Of a stretch of 64,000 nucleotides of DNA, positions 7,652-16,898 are shown one piece after another. Source of the stretch: Variimorphobacter saccharofermentans (lineage in GTDB: Bacteria > Bacillota > Clostridia > Lachnospirales > Lachnospiraceae); contig NZ_JACEGA010000001.1 in NCBI RefSeq assembly GCF_014174405.1, positions 301,001 to 365,000 on the forward strand, written 5' to 3'. The notes below the pieces were generated by a model, which saw only the letters and a list, made by a program, of their open reading frames with translations, did not search any database and had not been told where the DNA came from. Each line of letters starts with the position of its first letter. Position 1 is the first letter of the stretch. The translations under genes and the position numbers were made by a program.

Positions 7652-9823
7652 ATGAGTGAACCAAAGAGAACAGGGTTATTACAATTACTAGGAAATAGTT
7701 TAGGTTGTCAATTTGTAATTCCGGTGTATCAAAGAAATTACACATGGGCGGCAGAGCGAGAAGTTAAGCAATATTTTGATGATTTACAGAGTGTTTTAAA
7801 AGGTGATTATAAAAATCATTTTATGGGAATTATAATTTATCTTGAAAAAGCCATTGACTTTAGTTCAAGGGAGTTTTCTATCATTGATGGTCAGCAAAGA
7901 TTAACGACTACATTTTTGATTATATATGCCATAAAGCAAATGCTGGTTAATTGTAATGACACTGAAAAGGTAAAGCAGTTGGAGGGGCAATACCTGACGA
8001 ATCCATATCATAATGATAAAATAAAATATAAGCTCAAACCCTTGGTGTCAGATGATGATGTGTATAGATGTATTGTGGAAGATAGGATGGGTGATATAAC
8101 TGATAAAGAATCAAATGTTTTGAAAAATTATCAGTATATTAGCAATCGTTTAAATGAGCTGTTATTACAAGGTTATGATGCGAATGCTATATTAATGGCA
8201 CTAGACAAATTATATGTGGTGTGTGTTCCTATTTCAGAGGAAGATAACGCTCAAAAAATTTTTGAAAGCATAAATGCTACTGGTGTAAAGCTTACTTCGG
8301 CCGACTTAATAAGAAATTATCTTCTGATGGATTTACAAAGTGATGTACAGGAAAAATATTATGCAGATTATTGGAAAAAACTAGAGGATAATGTTTCTGT
8401 AGATTCTAAGACCTTAGAATTGTTCTTCAGAATGTATTTAGCTATAAAAACATATAATTTGGTTCCCAAAAACAATGTTTATAGAGAATTTGTAAAATGG
8501 ATTGAGGAACATGATACAAATATAAAGGTTTTGTTTGAAGATCTATTGGAATATGCAAAAATATTTAATCTGCTTATGAATGAAGACATAAATAAGATTG
8601 ATAAAGAACTCAAAGATGCAATTGTTGATTTTAGAAAAGTGAATTCAGATTTACCGATGGCAATTGTTATGGAGTTCTATAGAATGTATCGTAAAGGCTG
8701 TATTACTATCGATGTTTTAGCTATGCTAATATGTGCTATCAATACATATATGATTCGTAGAAGTTTATGTGATATGAATTCACAAAATATTTCTAAACTA
8801 TTTCCTACGGTGTTAAAGAAGGTGTTGGAGAAGTGTAATGATGATTATACAGATGTACTACGACATTTGAATCAGGAAATGGTCGGAAATATGGCTTCTA
8901 CAAGTGGTAGTTATATGCCAACAGATAAACAGATGAAGGAAATGTTGTTTAATGCTAATGTTTACAAGAGACCGGCGCTTAGAATCGTATTGGATAGATT
9001 GGAGTTGTACAATAATCCGGCTCCAGTTGACTTGAGTCATTTAAGTATAGAGCATCTGATGCCACAGACACCTACGGAAGAATGGTTGGAAGAATTGGAT
9101 ACAGATATGGAAACATATTTGGAAAACCTACATAGAATAGGAAATCTTACTCTTGCCGCAAAGAAGGACAATAGTAAAATGGGAAATCTTATGTGGGATT
9201 ACAAGAATGAAGTGTTAAAAGAAACTGCTCATTTAAAATTGAATCTTCAACTAATGGAAATTGATAAATGGGATATGGCAAGAATTGATAGCAGAACCAA
9301 GGAACTGATTGAAAAAATATGTTTTATTTATCCGTATCCGGAGGTTAGTGTTACTCAGAAAATAGATGACAGCGTTGTTGATGAAATGACAGCACTTGAT
9401 TTGTGTGTTGAAATAGCCATTGATGAACAACCGATAACCTGTATTAGAAAAAGAAGAACTTTCAAAACGGAGGACAATAAAAAAGGATATACCATAGTGT
9501 CTTCCAAAATGTATCCTCAAGGGGATAAGGAAAAATATTGGTTTGGATATCGTGATAAACGATTTGAGGATATTGAATCTTGTGATGAACAGTATATGAT
9601 TTTGGGATGTAGAAACAAAACACTTTCGGTTGTTAGATTCCCAAGAGCATTTATTGAGCAGAACCTGAGTATGCTAAATTCTTCCGTGGATAGTGAAACA
9701 GGCGAAATATCTCATTATCATATTGTCATTTTCAAAAATCCAGACGGAAAAATGACAATGCTTCTTTCAAAACCGGTATTACGGGAAATAGATATTTCGG
9801 AATATGTGATTGGTGAGATATAA
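7652..9823 (+). CDS. DUF262/DUF1524 (GmrSD-like) restriction protein
   Basis: The 723-aa protein has an N-terminal DUF262 domain (about residues 10-230) with the typical FVIPVYQRNYTW motif and the nucleotide-binding IIDGQQRLTT motif. After a helical middle comes a DUF1524 His-Asn nuclease-like domain (about 440-530) with IEHLMPQ, HRIGNLTL and NSKMGNL. This is the architecture of fused GmrSD type IV restriction enzymes and of SspE/BrxU-type anti-phage effectors. About 150 extra C-terminal residues are not recognised. GGAGG lies 7 bp before the ATG. A role in restricting modified or incoming DNA is inferred from family. Confidence 0.85.
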   Translation: MSEPKRTGLLQLLGNSLGCQFVIPVYQRNYTWAAEREVKQYFDDLQSVLKGDYKNHFMGIIIYLEKAIDFSSREFSIIDGQQRLTTTFLIIYAIKQMLVNCNDTEKVKQLEGQYLTNPYHNDKIKYKLKPLVSDDDVYRCIVEDRMGDITDKESNVLKNYQYISNRLNELLLQGYDANAILMALDKLYVVCVPISEEDNAQKIFESINATGVKLTSADLIRNYLLMDLQSDVQEKYYADYWKKLEDNVSVDSKTLELFFRMYLAIKTYNLVPKNNVYREFVKWIEEHDTNIKVLFEDLLEYAKIFNLLMNEDINKIDKELKDAIVDFRKVNSDLPMAIVMEFYRMYRKGCITIDVLAMLICAINTYMIRRSLCDMNSQNISKLFPTVLKKVLEKCNDDYTDVLRHLNQEMVGNMASTSGSYMPTDKQMKEMLFNANVYKRPALRIVLDRLELYNNPAPVDLSHLSIEHLMPQTPTEEWLEELDTDMETYLENLHRIGNLTLAAKKDNSKMGNLMWDYKNEVLKETAHLKLNLQLMEIDKWDMARIDSRTKELIEKICFIYPYPEVSVTQKIDDSVVDEMTALDLCVEIAIDEQPITCIRKRRTFKTEDNKKGYTIVSSKMYPQGDKEKYWFGYRDKRFEDIESCDEQYMILGCRNKTLSVVRFPRAFIEQNLSMLNSSVDSETGEISHYHIVIFKNPDGKMTMLLSKPVLREIDISEYVIGEI

Positions 9824-9869
9824 AGTGGCGTAATTTGATTGGAGGTACATGAAGTAGAAAGTAGGCAGT

Positions 9870-10439
9870 ATGAGCAGAAGAAAAATAAAAAAACAGAAGC
9901 AACAGCAACAGATTATTAAGTACGAAAGTAACAATCTGTCACAAGAGCAAATGATAGAGATTCAGACAGAAGCATATTACAGGGCACTAAAAAGAATTGA
10001 AGACGAAAAAGCTAAAATAAATGAACAAAAGTTGGAAAAACGAAAGTATAAATGGTATGAAGAAGTTCTTTTTTTCTTCAATATATTTTTATGGCCTTGG
10101 AAAATAAACAAGAGATTTAGCATTAGCAATCGAATTTATGATAGTATACCAGTTCTGTTTGTTTCTGGCATATTGCGCCTTGTTGGAGGAAGCATGTGGT
10201 TGATTGGTTTGGTTGGAATTGCAAGTGAAATATACAGTGTAGTTATTCAAAAGAGTATTAACAATATTTTTAGTACTAGTACACTTGCGTTTGTTTTGGT
10301 GCTTTTGGGAAGTATTTTTATCTTAGCCGGAGGAGAATTTGAAAAAGAAACAGATAGTAATAAAATATATGCGTATTCAGCTAGTATTATAGCGTTGGTT
10401 AGTTGTATTGTAAGTATAATTGCTTTGATGGGGATGTAA
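9870..10439 (+). CDS. Membrane protein of unknown function, GmrSD neighbour
   Basis: The 189-aa protein begins with a Lys/Gln-rich cytoplasmic stretch (residues 1-70, RRKIKKQKQQQQ and a charged helix likely to coil), then hydrophobic segments at roughly 70-80, 92-120, 132-155 and 163-187. It starts 46 bp after the DUF262 gene and shares its last base with the next small ORF, so it is in the same transcription unit. I do not recognise a family. A membrane partner for a defence system is possible. Confidence 0.7.
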   Translation: MSRRKIKKQKQQQQIIKYESNNLSQEQMIEIQTEAYYRALKRIEDEKAKINEQKLEKRKYKWYEEVLFFFNIFLWPWKINKRFSISNRIYDSIPVLFVSGILRLVGGSMWLIGLVGIASEIYSVVIQKSINNIFSTSTLAFVLVLLGSIFILAGGEFEKETDSNKIYAYSASIIALVSCIVSIIALMGM

Positions 10440-10570
10440 TGTGGAAAAATGATAAGGATGGAGTTTGCGGCGGACAGATATTAATACTGAATTATATAAG
10501 TATTGAAGAAGATAAATGTAAGAAATTATTGAATGAACTTATGAAAAATGGCATGTCTGATTTTGCATAG
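10439..10570 (+). CDS. 43-aa ORF overlapping the membrane gene stop
   Basis: The sequence TAATG joins the stop of the membrane protein gene to an ATG that opens a 43-codon frame, the classic arrangement for translational coupling. The peptide (start MWKNDKDGVCGGQILILNY, then a charged amphipathic helix) is hydrophilic with one short hydrophobic core and two cysteines. It ends 21 bp before the large NTPase gene. No family recognised; it may be a real microprotein or chance. Confidence 0.4.
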   Translation: MWKNDKDGVCGGQILILNYISIEEDKCKKLLNELMKNGMSDFA

Positions 10571-10591
10571 GAACATATAGGGAGGTATTGT

Positions 10592-13500
10592 ATGTCCAGA
10601 ATAACTGATATAAAAGCAAAAATTAATGTCCTTGAAGGGGGAGCGTTTCAGGAATTGTGTGATGCGTTATTGGCGCGAAAAGGTTATGAAGGGATTCATG
10701 CATATGGAATGCAAGCGGGGACAATGAAGACAACAAAGGGAAATCCAGATACGTATTTTAAGAGCAAAAATGGTAAATATATTTTTGTTGCATATACTAC
10801 ACAAAAAGACAATTTATTTGAAAAGGCGAAAGATGATATAGAAAAATGTCTAAATCCGGAAAAGACAGGAATTCAAGAAAAAGATATTGAGGAAATAATT
10901 TTTTGTCATACATCATCAAATTTATCGGCGGGAGAAGATAAGGAACTTAAAGATATATGTGCTCAAAAAGGAATTCTATTTGATATTTATGGTATAGATA
11001 GGATTGCAGATGAAATATATCGAAAATACAAAATATTAGCCAAAGATCATTTGGGCATGTCTATTGATACAAATCAAATACTTGAACAAAGAGACTTTAT
11101 TGATAGGTATGATTCAAATGAGATGATGGCGCCACTATCAACTACATTTCAATTTAGAAAAGATGAATATGAAGAGATGATGTCATTTTTACTGCAAAAA
11201 AAAGTAGTTGTTGTGGTGGGAAAAGCAGGTGTAGGAAAGACAAGATTATCTTTAGAGGTAGCCAAAGATTTTGGAAACAAATTCGGATATAAGGTGTTTT
11301 GCATTAAGAGTATGGATTTGTCAATATCAGAAGATGTTGCTGCCTATATGGATAAAGCAGGAAAGTATCTGTTCTTGATTGACGATGCCAATGAATTGGT
11401 GGGATTAAAATATGTTTTGGAATATACAAATATGGAGAATATGGGATATGATATAAAAATCATATCAACATTAAGAGATTATACGGCGGCTGGAGTTGTT
11501 AATCAAATTCGCCAATATACGGAGCCACACATATTAAATGTGGTTCCTTTTACAGATGAGCAAATAAAAGAATTTTTGAATGTTAATATGGAAATTCGCA
11601 ATGGAGATTATGTGGATGCTATTATACGGATTGCAGAGGGAAATCCGAGAATTGCGTATATGGCTGGTAGATTAGCAAAAGCAGAACAATCATTGTCTGC
11701 AATTAATGATGCAACGCAGTTATATGAAAGCTATTATACTAAGTTTTTGGTAAGTTCAGCAATTACTACAGATAGGGATTTGTGCTTAGCAGCAAGTGTT
11801 ATTTCATTACTGCATACAATCAATCTATCAGATATAAAGCCTCTTGAGAGTTTGCTGGATAAATTGAATATGAATCAAGAATTGTTTTTGAAAATGATAT
11901 ATCGTTTATGTGAGGATGAATTTGTTGAGATTAAGCTTGATAAAGTTGCAACAATATCTGATCAATGCTTGCGAAATTATATGTTATATTACGCATTTTG
12001 TAAAAAACGAATTGTGCCGTATTCAGAATTATTAGAGATAGGCTTTAGAAGTTTTAGAAATGGAATCGTAAAGGCTACAAGTATTTTGTGGAACATTTTT
12101 AGTTCGTCGGAAGTTCATGATTATTTGTCTTCAGAAATAGAGAAAGTGTGGGATATATATAAAGAAGAAGGTGGAGAAATATTTTATGAATTTGTTAAAT
12201 ACTTTCACGACTTTAGATTTGAAGAAGTTTTGTTGATTGTAAAGGATAGAATAGAGGCGGTCGATGCAGATAAAATCAACATTGATGAAATAGATTTTTC
12301 AAAGGATAAATATCATACAGAAGATGCAATAATAGAAATGCTTTCCGGTTATTGTAATCGTACTCTTTTGCCAGAGGCGGTTGAACTAATGTGTGAATAT
12401 GTAGAAAAGAAGCAATCAGCGATTGATACGGTTATGCAGTGTATAAAAACAAATTACAGCATTGATAAAAATGCTTATAGGTACGATTATTTTACAGTAA
12501 ATATGATTGTAGAAGGAGTAAAGAAAAAAAGGAATAGTCCTATTATTACAAAACTCTTTATGGGAATTTCCAATCATTTTTTAGAGGTGTTGTACCGACC
12601 GGCAGAATCGGGCAGAGGAAAGACAATAACGATGTATACTATACCTATTATATTAACCGAAGGGTGTAAGAAGTATCGTGGTAGCATTTGGAAAGAACTA
12701 ATTTTGCTTAGTGAAGAGGCATATTGGGAGAAAGATATTAGAAATATTTTGGAGAAATATGCTGAGGGCTGGTATGATGAAGTAGAAAAAGATGTATTCG
12801 AATTTGATAAAGAATATATAGTGAAGTTGGTTGATAAACTGTGGAAAAAAAATAAGATAAGATATTGTGTTTTATGCAAAAAATTAAAAAAGAAATGGAA
12901 GCATTATGGTATTGATTCCGCAGATGAGTTCAATGTAGTTTTTGAATGTGAAGAGTGGAAGATATATAATGTATTTTCGGACAAGCGCTGGGAAACGGAA
13001 TTGTCTTATGAAGAAGCAGAAGAACAGCGGGAATTTGAAATTAGAACGTATGCTAAGTCTTTGACAGAAGAGGATATAACCAATCTTGTAGAAAAAGTCA
13101 ATCAAATCACATTTGAATTAGAACGAGAGAAATATGAAATAGTCCACGGTTTGGAAATCATTGTAGATGAACTGTCAAGTGATAAAGACAAACTGTGTCA
13201 TTTTGCAAAAGTGTTTGTTGAAAAAGGAGATTGTATTGAGTTACATCCTTATTCACTTATAAAGAATTTAATAGCACAATATGGTAGCGAATATGTTTAC
13301 AACCTTATATGGAACAAGGAATTTGTTCAAAAAAACAGATGGCAATTTGAGCTTTTTGAAATATTGCCAAAAGAAGAAATTAATTCTTCGTGGTTAGAAA
13401 GGTTGATTAAATTTTTTCAGGATGATGGAGATAAAGAAATTAAATCATCCCCATATAGGGATCTAAGATTTTTAGATAACTTTATTGAATTTGAGCCGAA

Positions 13501-14332
13501 AATATATTGTATAGCCACTAGAATTATTTTAAAAAAGCAAGAGTATAGTAATTTCATGGTACGAATGTATTTTGAATGGTTGTTCAATGACCATGTGTGG
13601 AAACCGGAAGAGTTAATGTGTAAATTTTCCGATGATATTGAATTATTGAAGGAAGTATATTTATGTACAATAAGATTAGATTCGCACACAGATTATGATG
13701 GTGAATTTATTAAGTATTTTATAAGTGTTGATAATTCTTGGGTTCAGTTATATGCAGAGTATATTAATGAAAATGAAGATAGGTCATATTTGTATGAACA
13801 TGATAGAATTTTGGCATGCTGGGAATTGGATAACTATATGAATATATTTGATTACTTGTTTGATTTTGTTGTAGAAAAGAATGAATATTATAGGTGGAGA
13901 GCCAAAGAAGAATTTAAAAATTTGCTTGTACATGAGCAGGGAAAAGATTTAAGAAATGAAAGAAAAGAAGAATGGGTATTACAAACAGTAGAGAGATATA
14001 ATGATGATAACAAAAAAATGATAGCTTTGTTTCAGGCATTGTCGGAATTGGGTACAGGTATCCGTGAAAAGGCTATAGTAAAGTTTGTTCAGTATAATAA
14101 AGATTATGAAATCTTTACTAAGTTATCATTAGAACCTAATCATTGGGGCGGGACCGGAAGCATGGTGCCTTGTATGCAAGGACGAGTCAAATTTTATGAG
14201 TCTCTGCTGCCTTATTTTACTGGTGTTGATTTACTTAAACATAAACAGTATATACAAGAGAATATACGAAGATGGAAGAGAATGATTGAGCAACAAGAGA
14301 TACAGGAGCTAATGGAGTCATTGTATTTTTAA
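10592..14332 (+). CDS. Large nuclease-like/STAND-like NTPase (Avs-like architecture)
   Basis: The 1246-aa protein begins with a restriction-endonuclease-like domain (about 12-140): the helix GGAFQELCDALLARKGY, then GNPD (50-53) and the strand YIFVAYTTQK (63-72). A P-loop NTPase follows, with Walker A GKAGVGKT (210-217), Walker B KYLFLIDDAN (258-267) and a sensor-like IISTLRDY. The remaining 850 residues are long helical repeats without cysteines or membrane segments. Nuclease-NTPase-helical repeat is the layout of bacterial NLR-like (Avs/STAND) phage sensors. The assignment is by architecture only. The expected acidic residue in the E-x-K position appears to be Ala68, so nuclease activity is uncertain. 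AGGGAGG precedes the ATG. Confidence 0.75.
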   Translation: MSRITDIKAKINVLEGGAFQELCDALLARKGYEGIHAYGMQAGTMKTTKGNPDTYFKSKNGKYIFVAYTTQKDNLFEKAKDDIEKCLNPEKTGIQEKDIEEIIFCHTSSNLSAGEDKELKDICAQKGILFDIYGIDRIADEIYRKYKILAKDHLGMSIDTNQILEQRDFIDRYDSNEMMAPLSTTFQFRKDEYEEMMSFLLQKKVVVVVGKAGVGKTRLSLEVAKDFGNKFGYKVFCIKSMDLSISEDVAAYMDKAGKYLFLIDDANELVGLKYVLEYTNMENMGYDIKIISTLRDYTAAGVVNQIRQYTEPHILNVVPFTDEQIKEFLNVNMEIRNGDYVDAIIRIAEGNPRIAYMAGRLAKAEQSLSAINDATQLYESYYTKFLVSSAITTDRDLCLAASVISLLHTINLSDIKPLESLLDKLNMNQELFLKMIYRLCEDEFVEIKLDKVATISDQCLRNYMLYYAFCKKRIVPYSELLEIGFRSFRNGIVKATSILWNIFSSSEVHDYLSSEIEKVWDIYKEEGGEIFYEFVKYFHDFRFEEVLLIVKDRIEAVDADKINIDEIDFSKDKYHTEDAIIEMLSGYCNRTLLPEAVELMCEYVEKKQSAIDTVMQCIKTNYSIDKNAYRYDYFTVNMIVEGVKKKRNSPIITKLFMGISNHFLEVLYRPAESGRGKTITMYTIPIILTEGCKKYRGSIWKELILLSEEAYWEKDIRNILEKYAEGWYDEVEKDVFEFDKEYIVKLVDKLWKKNKIRYCVLCKKLKKKWKHYGIDSADEFNVVFECEEWKIYNVFSDKRWETELSYEEAEEQREFEIRTYAKSLTEEDITNLVEKVNQITFELEREKYEIVHGLEIIVDELSSDKDKLCHFAKVFVEKGDCIELHPYSLIKNLIAQYGSEYVYNLIWNKEFVQKNRWQFELFEILPKEEINSSWLERLIKFFQDDGDKEIKSSPYRDLRFLDNFIEFEPKIYCIATRIILKKQEYSNFMVRMYFEWLFNDHVWKPEELMCKFSDDIELLKEVYLCTIRLDSHTDYDGEFIKYFISVDNSWVQLYAEYINENEDRSYLYEHDRILACWELDNYMNIFDYLFDFVVEKNEYYRWRAKEEFKNLLVHEQGKDLRNERKEEWVLQTVERYNDDNKKMIALFQALSELGTGIREKAIVKFVQYNKDYEIFTKLSLEPNHWGGTGSMVPCMQGRVKFYESLLPYFTGVDLLKHKQYIQENIRRWKRMIEQQEIQELMESLYF

Positions 14333-14371
14333 GAGTATACACATGAGAGTGTGCTATAAGGAGGGTTTGAA

Positions 14372-14674
14372 ATGCTAAATCTGGTGGTTTTTGAAACAGA
14401 AGAGGAACTCTGTGAGTTAACAGGGCTGACAGAACATGAACTGTGGCAAAAAGGTTTTAATCTTGATGATTGGGAGATTGGTTTTCAATCTGAAGTTAAA
14501 TTGCATAAGACACCGACGAAAAAAGATATAGAGAATGGATATCGGGAGAATGAATTAATTGCGTTATTTGATTTGCCGGCACATTGGTTGATGAATCAAA
14601 TGAACAGTTACTGTGTTGGTGCAAATTATGTTTTTCTGGATGGGAAACATTACTATACAGTTCATCACGCATAA
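14372..14674 (+). CDS. Hypothetical 100-aa protein
   Basis: It begins 39 bp after the large NTPase behind a strong AAGGAGGG site. The sequence is acidic and tryptophan-rich in its first half (TEHELWQKGFNLDDWEIGF) and ends HYYTVHHA. It has no signal peptide or membrane span. I do not recognise the family. Its position in the cargo operon suggests an accessory or regulatory partner of the neighbouring nuclease or NTPase. Confidence 0.65.
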   Translation: MLNLVVFETEEELCELTGLTEHELWQKGFNLDDWEIGFQSEVKLHKTPTKKDIENGYRENELIALFDLPAHWLMNQMNSYCVGANYVFLDGKHYYTVHHA

Positions 14675-14700
14675 AGTGTTTTGGTATAGATGCCGGTGTT

Positions 14701-14726
14701 AAAAATGGCGACGTGTCGCCATTTTT
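14701..14726 (+). terminator. Perfect 12-bp palindromic hairpin before the DUF1016 gene
   Basis: AAAAATGGCGAC, a 2-base centre and GTCGCCATTTTT form a perfect inverted repeat. It resembles a bidirectional terminator, but it stands only five bases before the AAAGGAG site of the next gene. It may therefore attenuate the DUF1016 gene or be an operator. A similar GCGAC-3-GTCGC palindrome lies within that gene at 15046-15058. Confidence 0.55.
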
Positions 14727-14742
14727 GAGAAAGGAGAATGAA

Positions 14743-15789
14743 ATGTCTGAGGAATTAATGAATATCGCAGATGTTGAGAGTGTTTTTAGTGATATATCTA
14801 CAATGATTTATACTGCTAAAAATGAAGTTATGATGCGAGTAAATACATCAGTTATTTCGTTGTATTGGAATATAGGGAAGAAGTTATCTGAAGAAGTTTT
14901 GCAAGGAAAAAAGGCTGAATATGGAAAAAATATAATTGGTGATTTGAGTGAGAGACTAACGGTCGAATACGGAAAAGGTTTTGAAAAATCATCAGTTTTT
15001 AAAATGGTAAAATTTTACCAGGAATTTCCGGAATATGAAAAAGTGGCGACACTGTCGCAACAATTGACATGGTCTCATTTTGTAGAACTGTTACCGATTG
15101 AAGATGAATTAAAAAGGGATTTTTATGCTGCCATGTGTAAAAATGAAAATTGGTCAGTAAGAACTTTGCGTGAACGAAAAAAATCAATGTTATATGAACG
15201 CACTGCTGTATCTAAGTTACCGGAAGAAACCATAGCAAACGAGATTGCAGAGCTAAGAGATGACAAGAAAATGTCATTAGATATGTTTTACAGAGATCCA
15301 TATATGTTAGATTTTCTTGGCTTAAAAGATACGTATAGTGAAAAAGATTTAGAAAATGCTATTTTGTCGGAATTGGAAAAATTCATTTTGGAAATGGGTT
15401 CAGATTTTGCGTTTCTGGCACGTCAGAAACACATCGTTTTAGATGGAAAAGACTACTATATGGATTTATTGTTCTATCACCGAACATTGCGGAGATTGGT
15501 ATTGATAGAATTAAAACTTGGCGAGTTTGAACCTCAAGATAAGGGGCAGACAGAGTTATATCTTCGTTGGCTTGAAAAATATGAGAAAGCCGAAGGAGAA
15601 GAAAGCCCGGTAGCATTAATTTTATGTGCAGAAAAATCACAAGAAACGATTGAATTAATGGAATTAGATCATGGAAGTATACATGTGGGGCAGTATTTAA
15701 CGAAAATGCCACCTAAAGAGTTATTGGAGAAAAAGTTGTCGTTGGCAATTGCTAATGCAAGGGAACAGTTAGAACAGCGGAAAGAATAG
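14743..15789 (+). CDS. DUF1016 (YhcG-type) PD-(D/E)XK nuclease
   Basis: This 348-aa protein has the two-part DUF1016 architecture. The helical N-terminal DNA-binding part shows the family signature TLSQQLTWSHFVELLP. The C-terminal PD-(D/E)XK nuclease core runs from about 230 to 330, with DLLFYHRTLRRLVLIELKLG (Asp...Glu-x-Lys). The start is ATG 14743 after GAAAGGAGAATG; a longer frame from 14584 would overlap the upstream gene. Members occur in type I restriction loci and mobile islands and are viewed as DNA nucleases. The exact role here is unknown. Confidence 0.85.
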   Translation: MSEELMNIADVESVFSDISTMIYTAKNEVMMRVNTSVISLYWNIGKKLSEEVLQGKKAEYGKNIIGDLSERLTVEYGKGFEKSSVFKMVKFYQEFPEYEKVATLSQQLTWSHFVELLPIEDELKRDFYAAMCKNENWSVRTLRERKKSMLYERTAVSKLPEETIANEIAELRDDKKMSLDMFYRDPYMLDFLGLKDTYSEKDLENAILSELEKFILEMGSDFAFLARQKHIVLDGKDYYMDLLFYHRTLRRLVLIELKLGEFEPQDKGQTELYLRWLEKYEKAEGEESPVALILCAEKSQETIELMELDHGSIHVGQYLTKMPPKELLEKKLSLAIANAREQLEQRKE

Positions 15790-15797
15790 GATATGCT

Positions 15798-15833
15798 ATA
15801 GATGGTACTTTAATTTCAGAAAGTACCATCTAT
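15798..15833 (+). terminator. Hairpin after the DUF1016 gene
   Basis: ATAGATGGTACTTT pairs perfectly with AAAGTACCATCTAT across an 8-base loop. The following sequence is only A/T-rich (TAATATATTC), not a clean T-run, so termination may be partial. Confidence 0.6.
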
Positions 15834-15883
15834 TAATATATTCAAATCGGTTTGCACAATATGAAGAAAGGCAGGCAAGGGTA

Positions 15884-15936
15884 ATGGATTATAAAGCATT
15901 AAATGAGAACCAAAGAAAAAGAATGTTACAGATAAG
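15884..15936 (+). pseudogene. 5' fragment of the NACHT-like NTPase gene, cut off by IS66
   Basis: The ATG at 15884 opens a frame (MDYKALNENQRKRMLQ...) that runs into IS66 at 15937. Deleting the IS and one 8-bp duplication (CAGATAAG) fuses this frame exactly in phase with the large ORF at 18586, giving MLQISKNDFSMEWENPD across the joint. So this is the true N-terminus (17 codons plus two bases) of the gene continued at 18586-21933. A weak AAGGCAGG-type ribosome site lies upstream. Confidence 0.85.
15929..15936. repeat. IS66 target duplication, left copy
   Basis: CAGATAAG here is repeated at 18586-18593, immediately after the other end of the element. Eight-base duplications are typical of the IS66 family. 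Confidence 0.95.
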
Positions 15937-16060
15937 GTAAACGGTAAATCTCTTGTACATTAAAAAATAAAATCACATATGGGATAATACTCTAAGTTGA
16001 ATAAGTTGAAAAAGTTGACAACATTTTAAACTTTTCAAACAATCTTAGGAGGTTATCTTC

Positions 16061-16417
16061 ATGAATGCAAAAAATATGAAAAAGGAATATAACTTAAAGC
16101 AATGGCATCTTATAATTCAAGACTGCCGTAACAGTGGCATGAAAGTAGACGACTGGTGTAAACAAAACGATGTTAATCGTAATTCATACTATTATTGGTA
16201 TAAAAAGATTCGTGAAGCTGCATGTGAAGTTTTAACCGAAAGCAATGTAGCCGTATCACCTTCCTTTGCATCTGTTCCTATGAATGTAATTGAACCTATC
16301 AATAATGGAAATCAAGGGTCACTAAACATATCTATTGGTAAAGTTAAAATAGAAGTTACAGAGAACACTTCACCTGATATACTACGTATGGTGCTGGAGG
16401 TACTTTCTAATGCTTAA
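16061..16417 (+). CDS. tnpA: IS66 accessory protein TnpA
   Basis: The 118-aa protein has the family N-terminal helix-turn-helix pattern (LKQWHLIIQDCRNSGMKVDD then NRNSYYYWYKKI). It is the first of three IS66 genes, needed with TnpB for transposition though its biochemical role is unclear. TTAGGAGG precedes the ATG. Its end overlaps tnpB by 8 bp, implying coupled translation. Confidence 0.9.
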   Translation: MNAKNMKKEYNLKQWHLIIQDCRNSGMKVDDWCKQNDVNRNSYYYWYKKIREAACEVLTESNVAVSPSFASVPMNVIEPINNGNQGSLNISIGKVKIEVTENTSPDILRMVLEVLSNA

Positions 16418-16769
16418 TGATGCTACAGGTTTTAAGGCTGTATATATCGCCTGTGGTTATACCGACCTGCGGCGTGGTATAGATGGTTTATCTGTTATTA
16501 TTGATAAAACCTTTCATCTAAATCCTTTTGAGTCTGGTACCTTATTTCTCTTTTGCGGAAGGAGAACTGATCGTATCAAGGGACTTTTATGGGAGGGAGA
16601 TGGTTTTCTATTGCTCTACAAACGCCTTGAAAATGGCAAGTTCCAATGGCCAAGAAATGAAGATGAAGTGCGTCAAATGACATCACAACAATTTCGTTGG
16701 TTGATGGAAGGACTATCAGTAGAGCCAAAAAAAGTTGTCCACACAGTCAAACCAAAACGGACTGCATAG
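16410..16769 (+). CDS. tnpB: IS66 accessory protein TnpB
   Basis: The 119-aa protein carries the strongly conserved IS66 Orf2 signatures YIACGYTDLRRGIDGL, FLFCGRRTDRIKGLLWEGDGF and LLYKRLENGKFQWP. It overlaps the tnpA stop. TnpB is required for transposition, with unknown catalytic role. A 129-bp gap with no strong ribosome site separates it from tnpC. Confidence 0.93.
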   Translation: MLNDATGFKAVYIACGYTDLRRGIDGLSVIIDKTFHLNPFESGTLFLFCGRRTDRIKGLLWEGDGFLLLYKRLENGKFQWPRNEDEVRQMTSQQFRWLMEGLSVEPKKVVHTVKPKRTA

Positions 16770-16898
16770 GGCTATAATTAGTGGATAAAGTTTCTCCATA
16801 AAGCCCTGATTTTACTCGGTTTCGCTATGTTTTCCACAACTTTTAAAAGTTGTTTCAAATCTCTTTACATGCAGTTTTTATTATGCTATGTTTGACAC

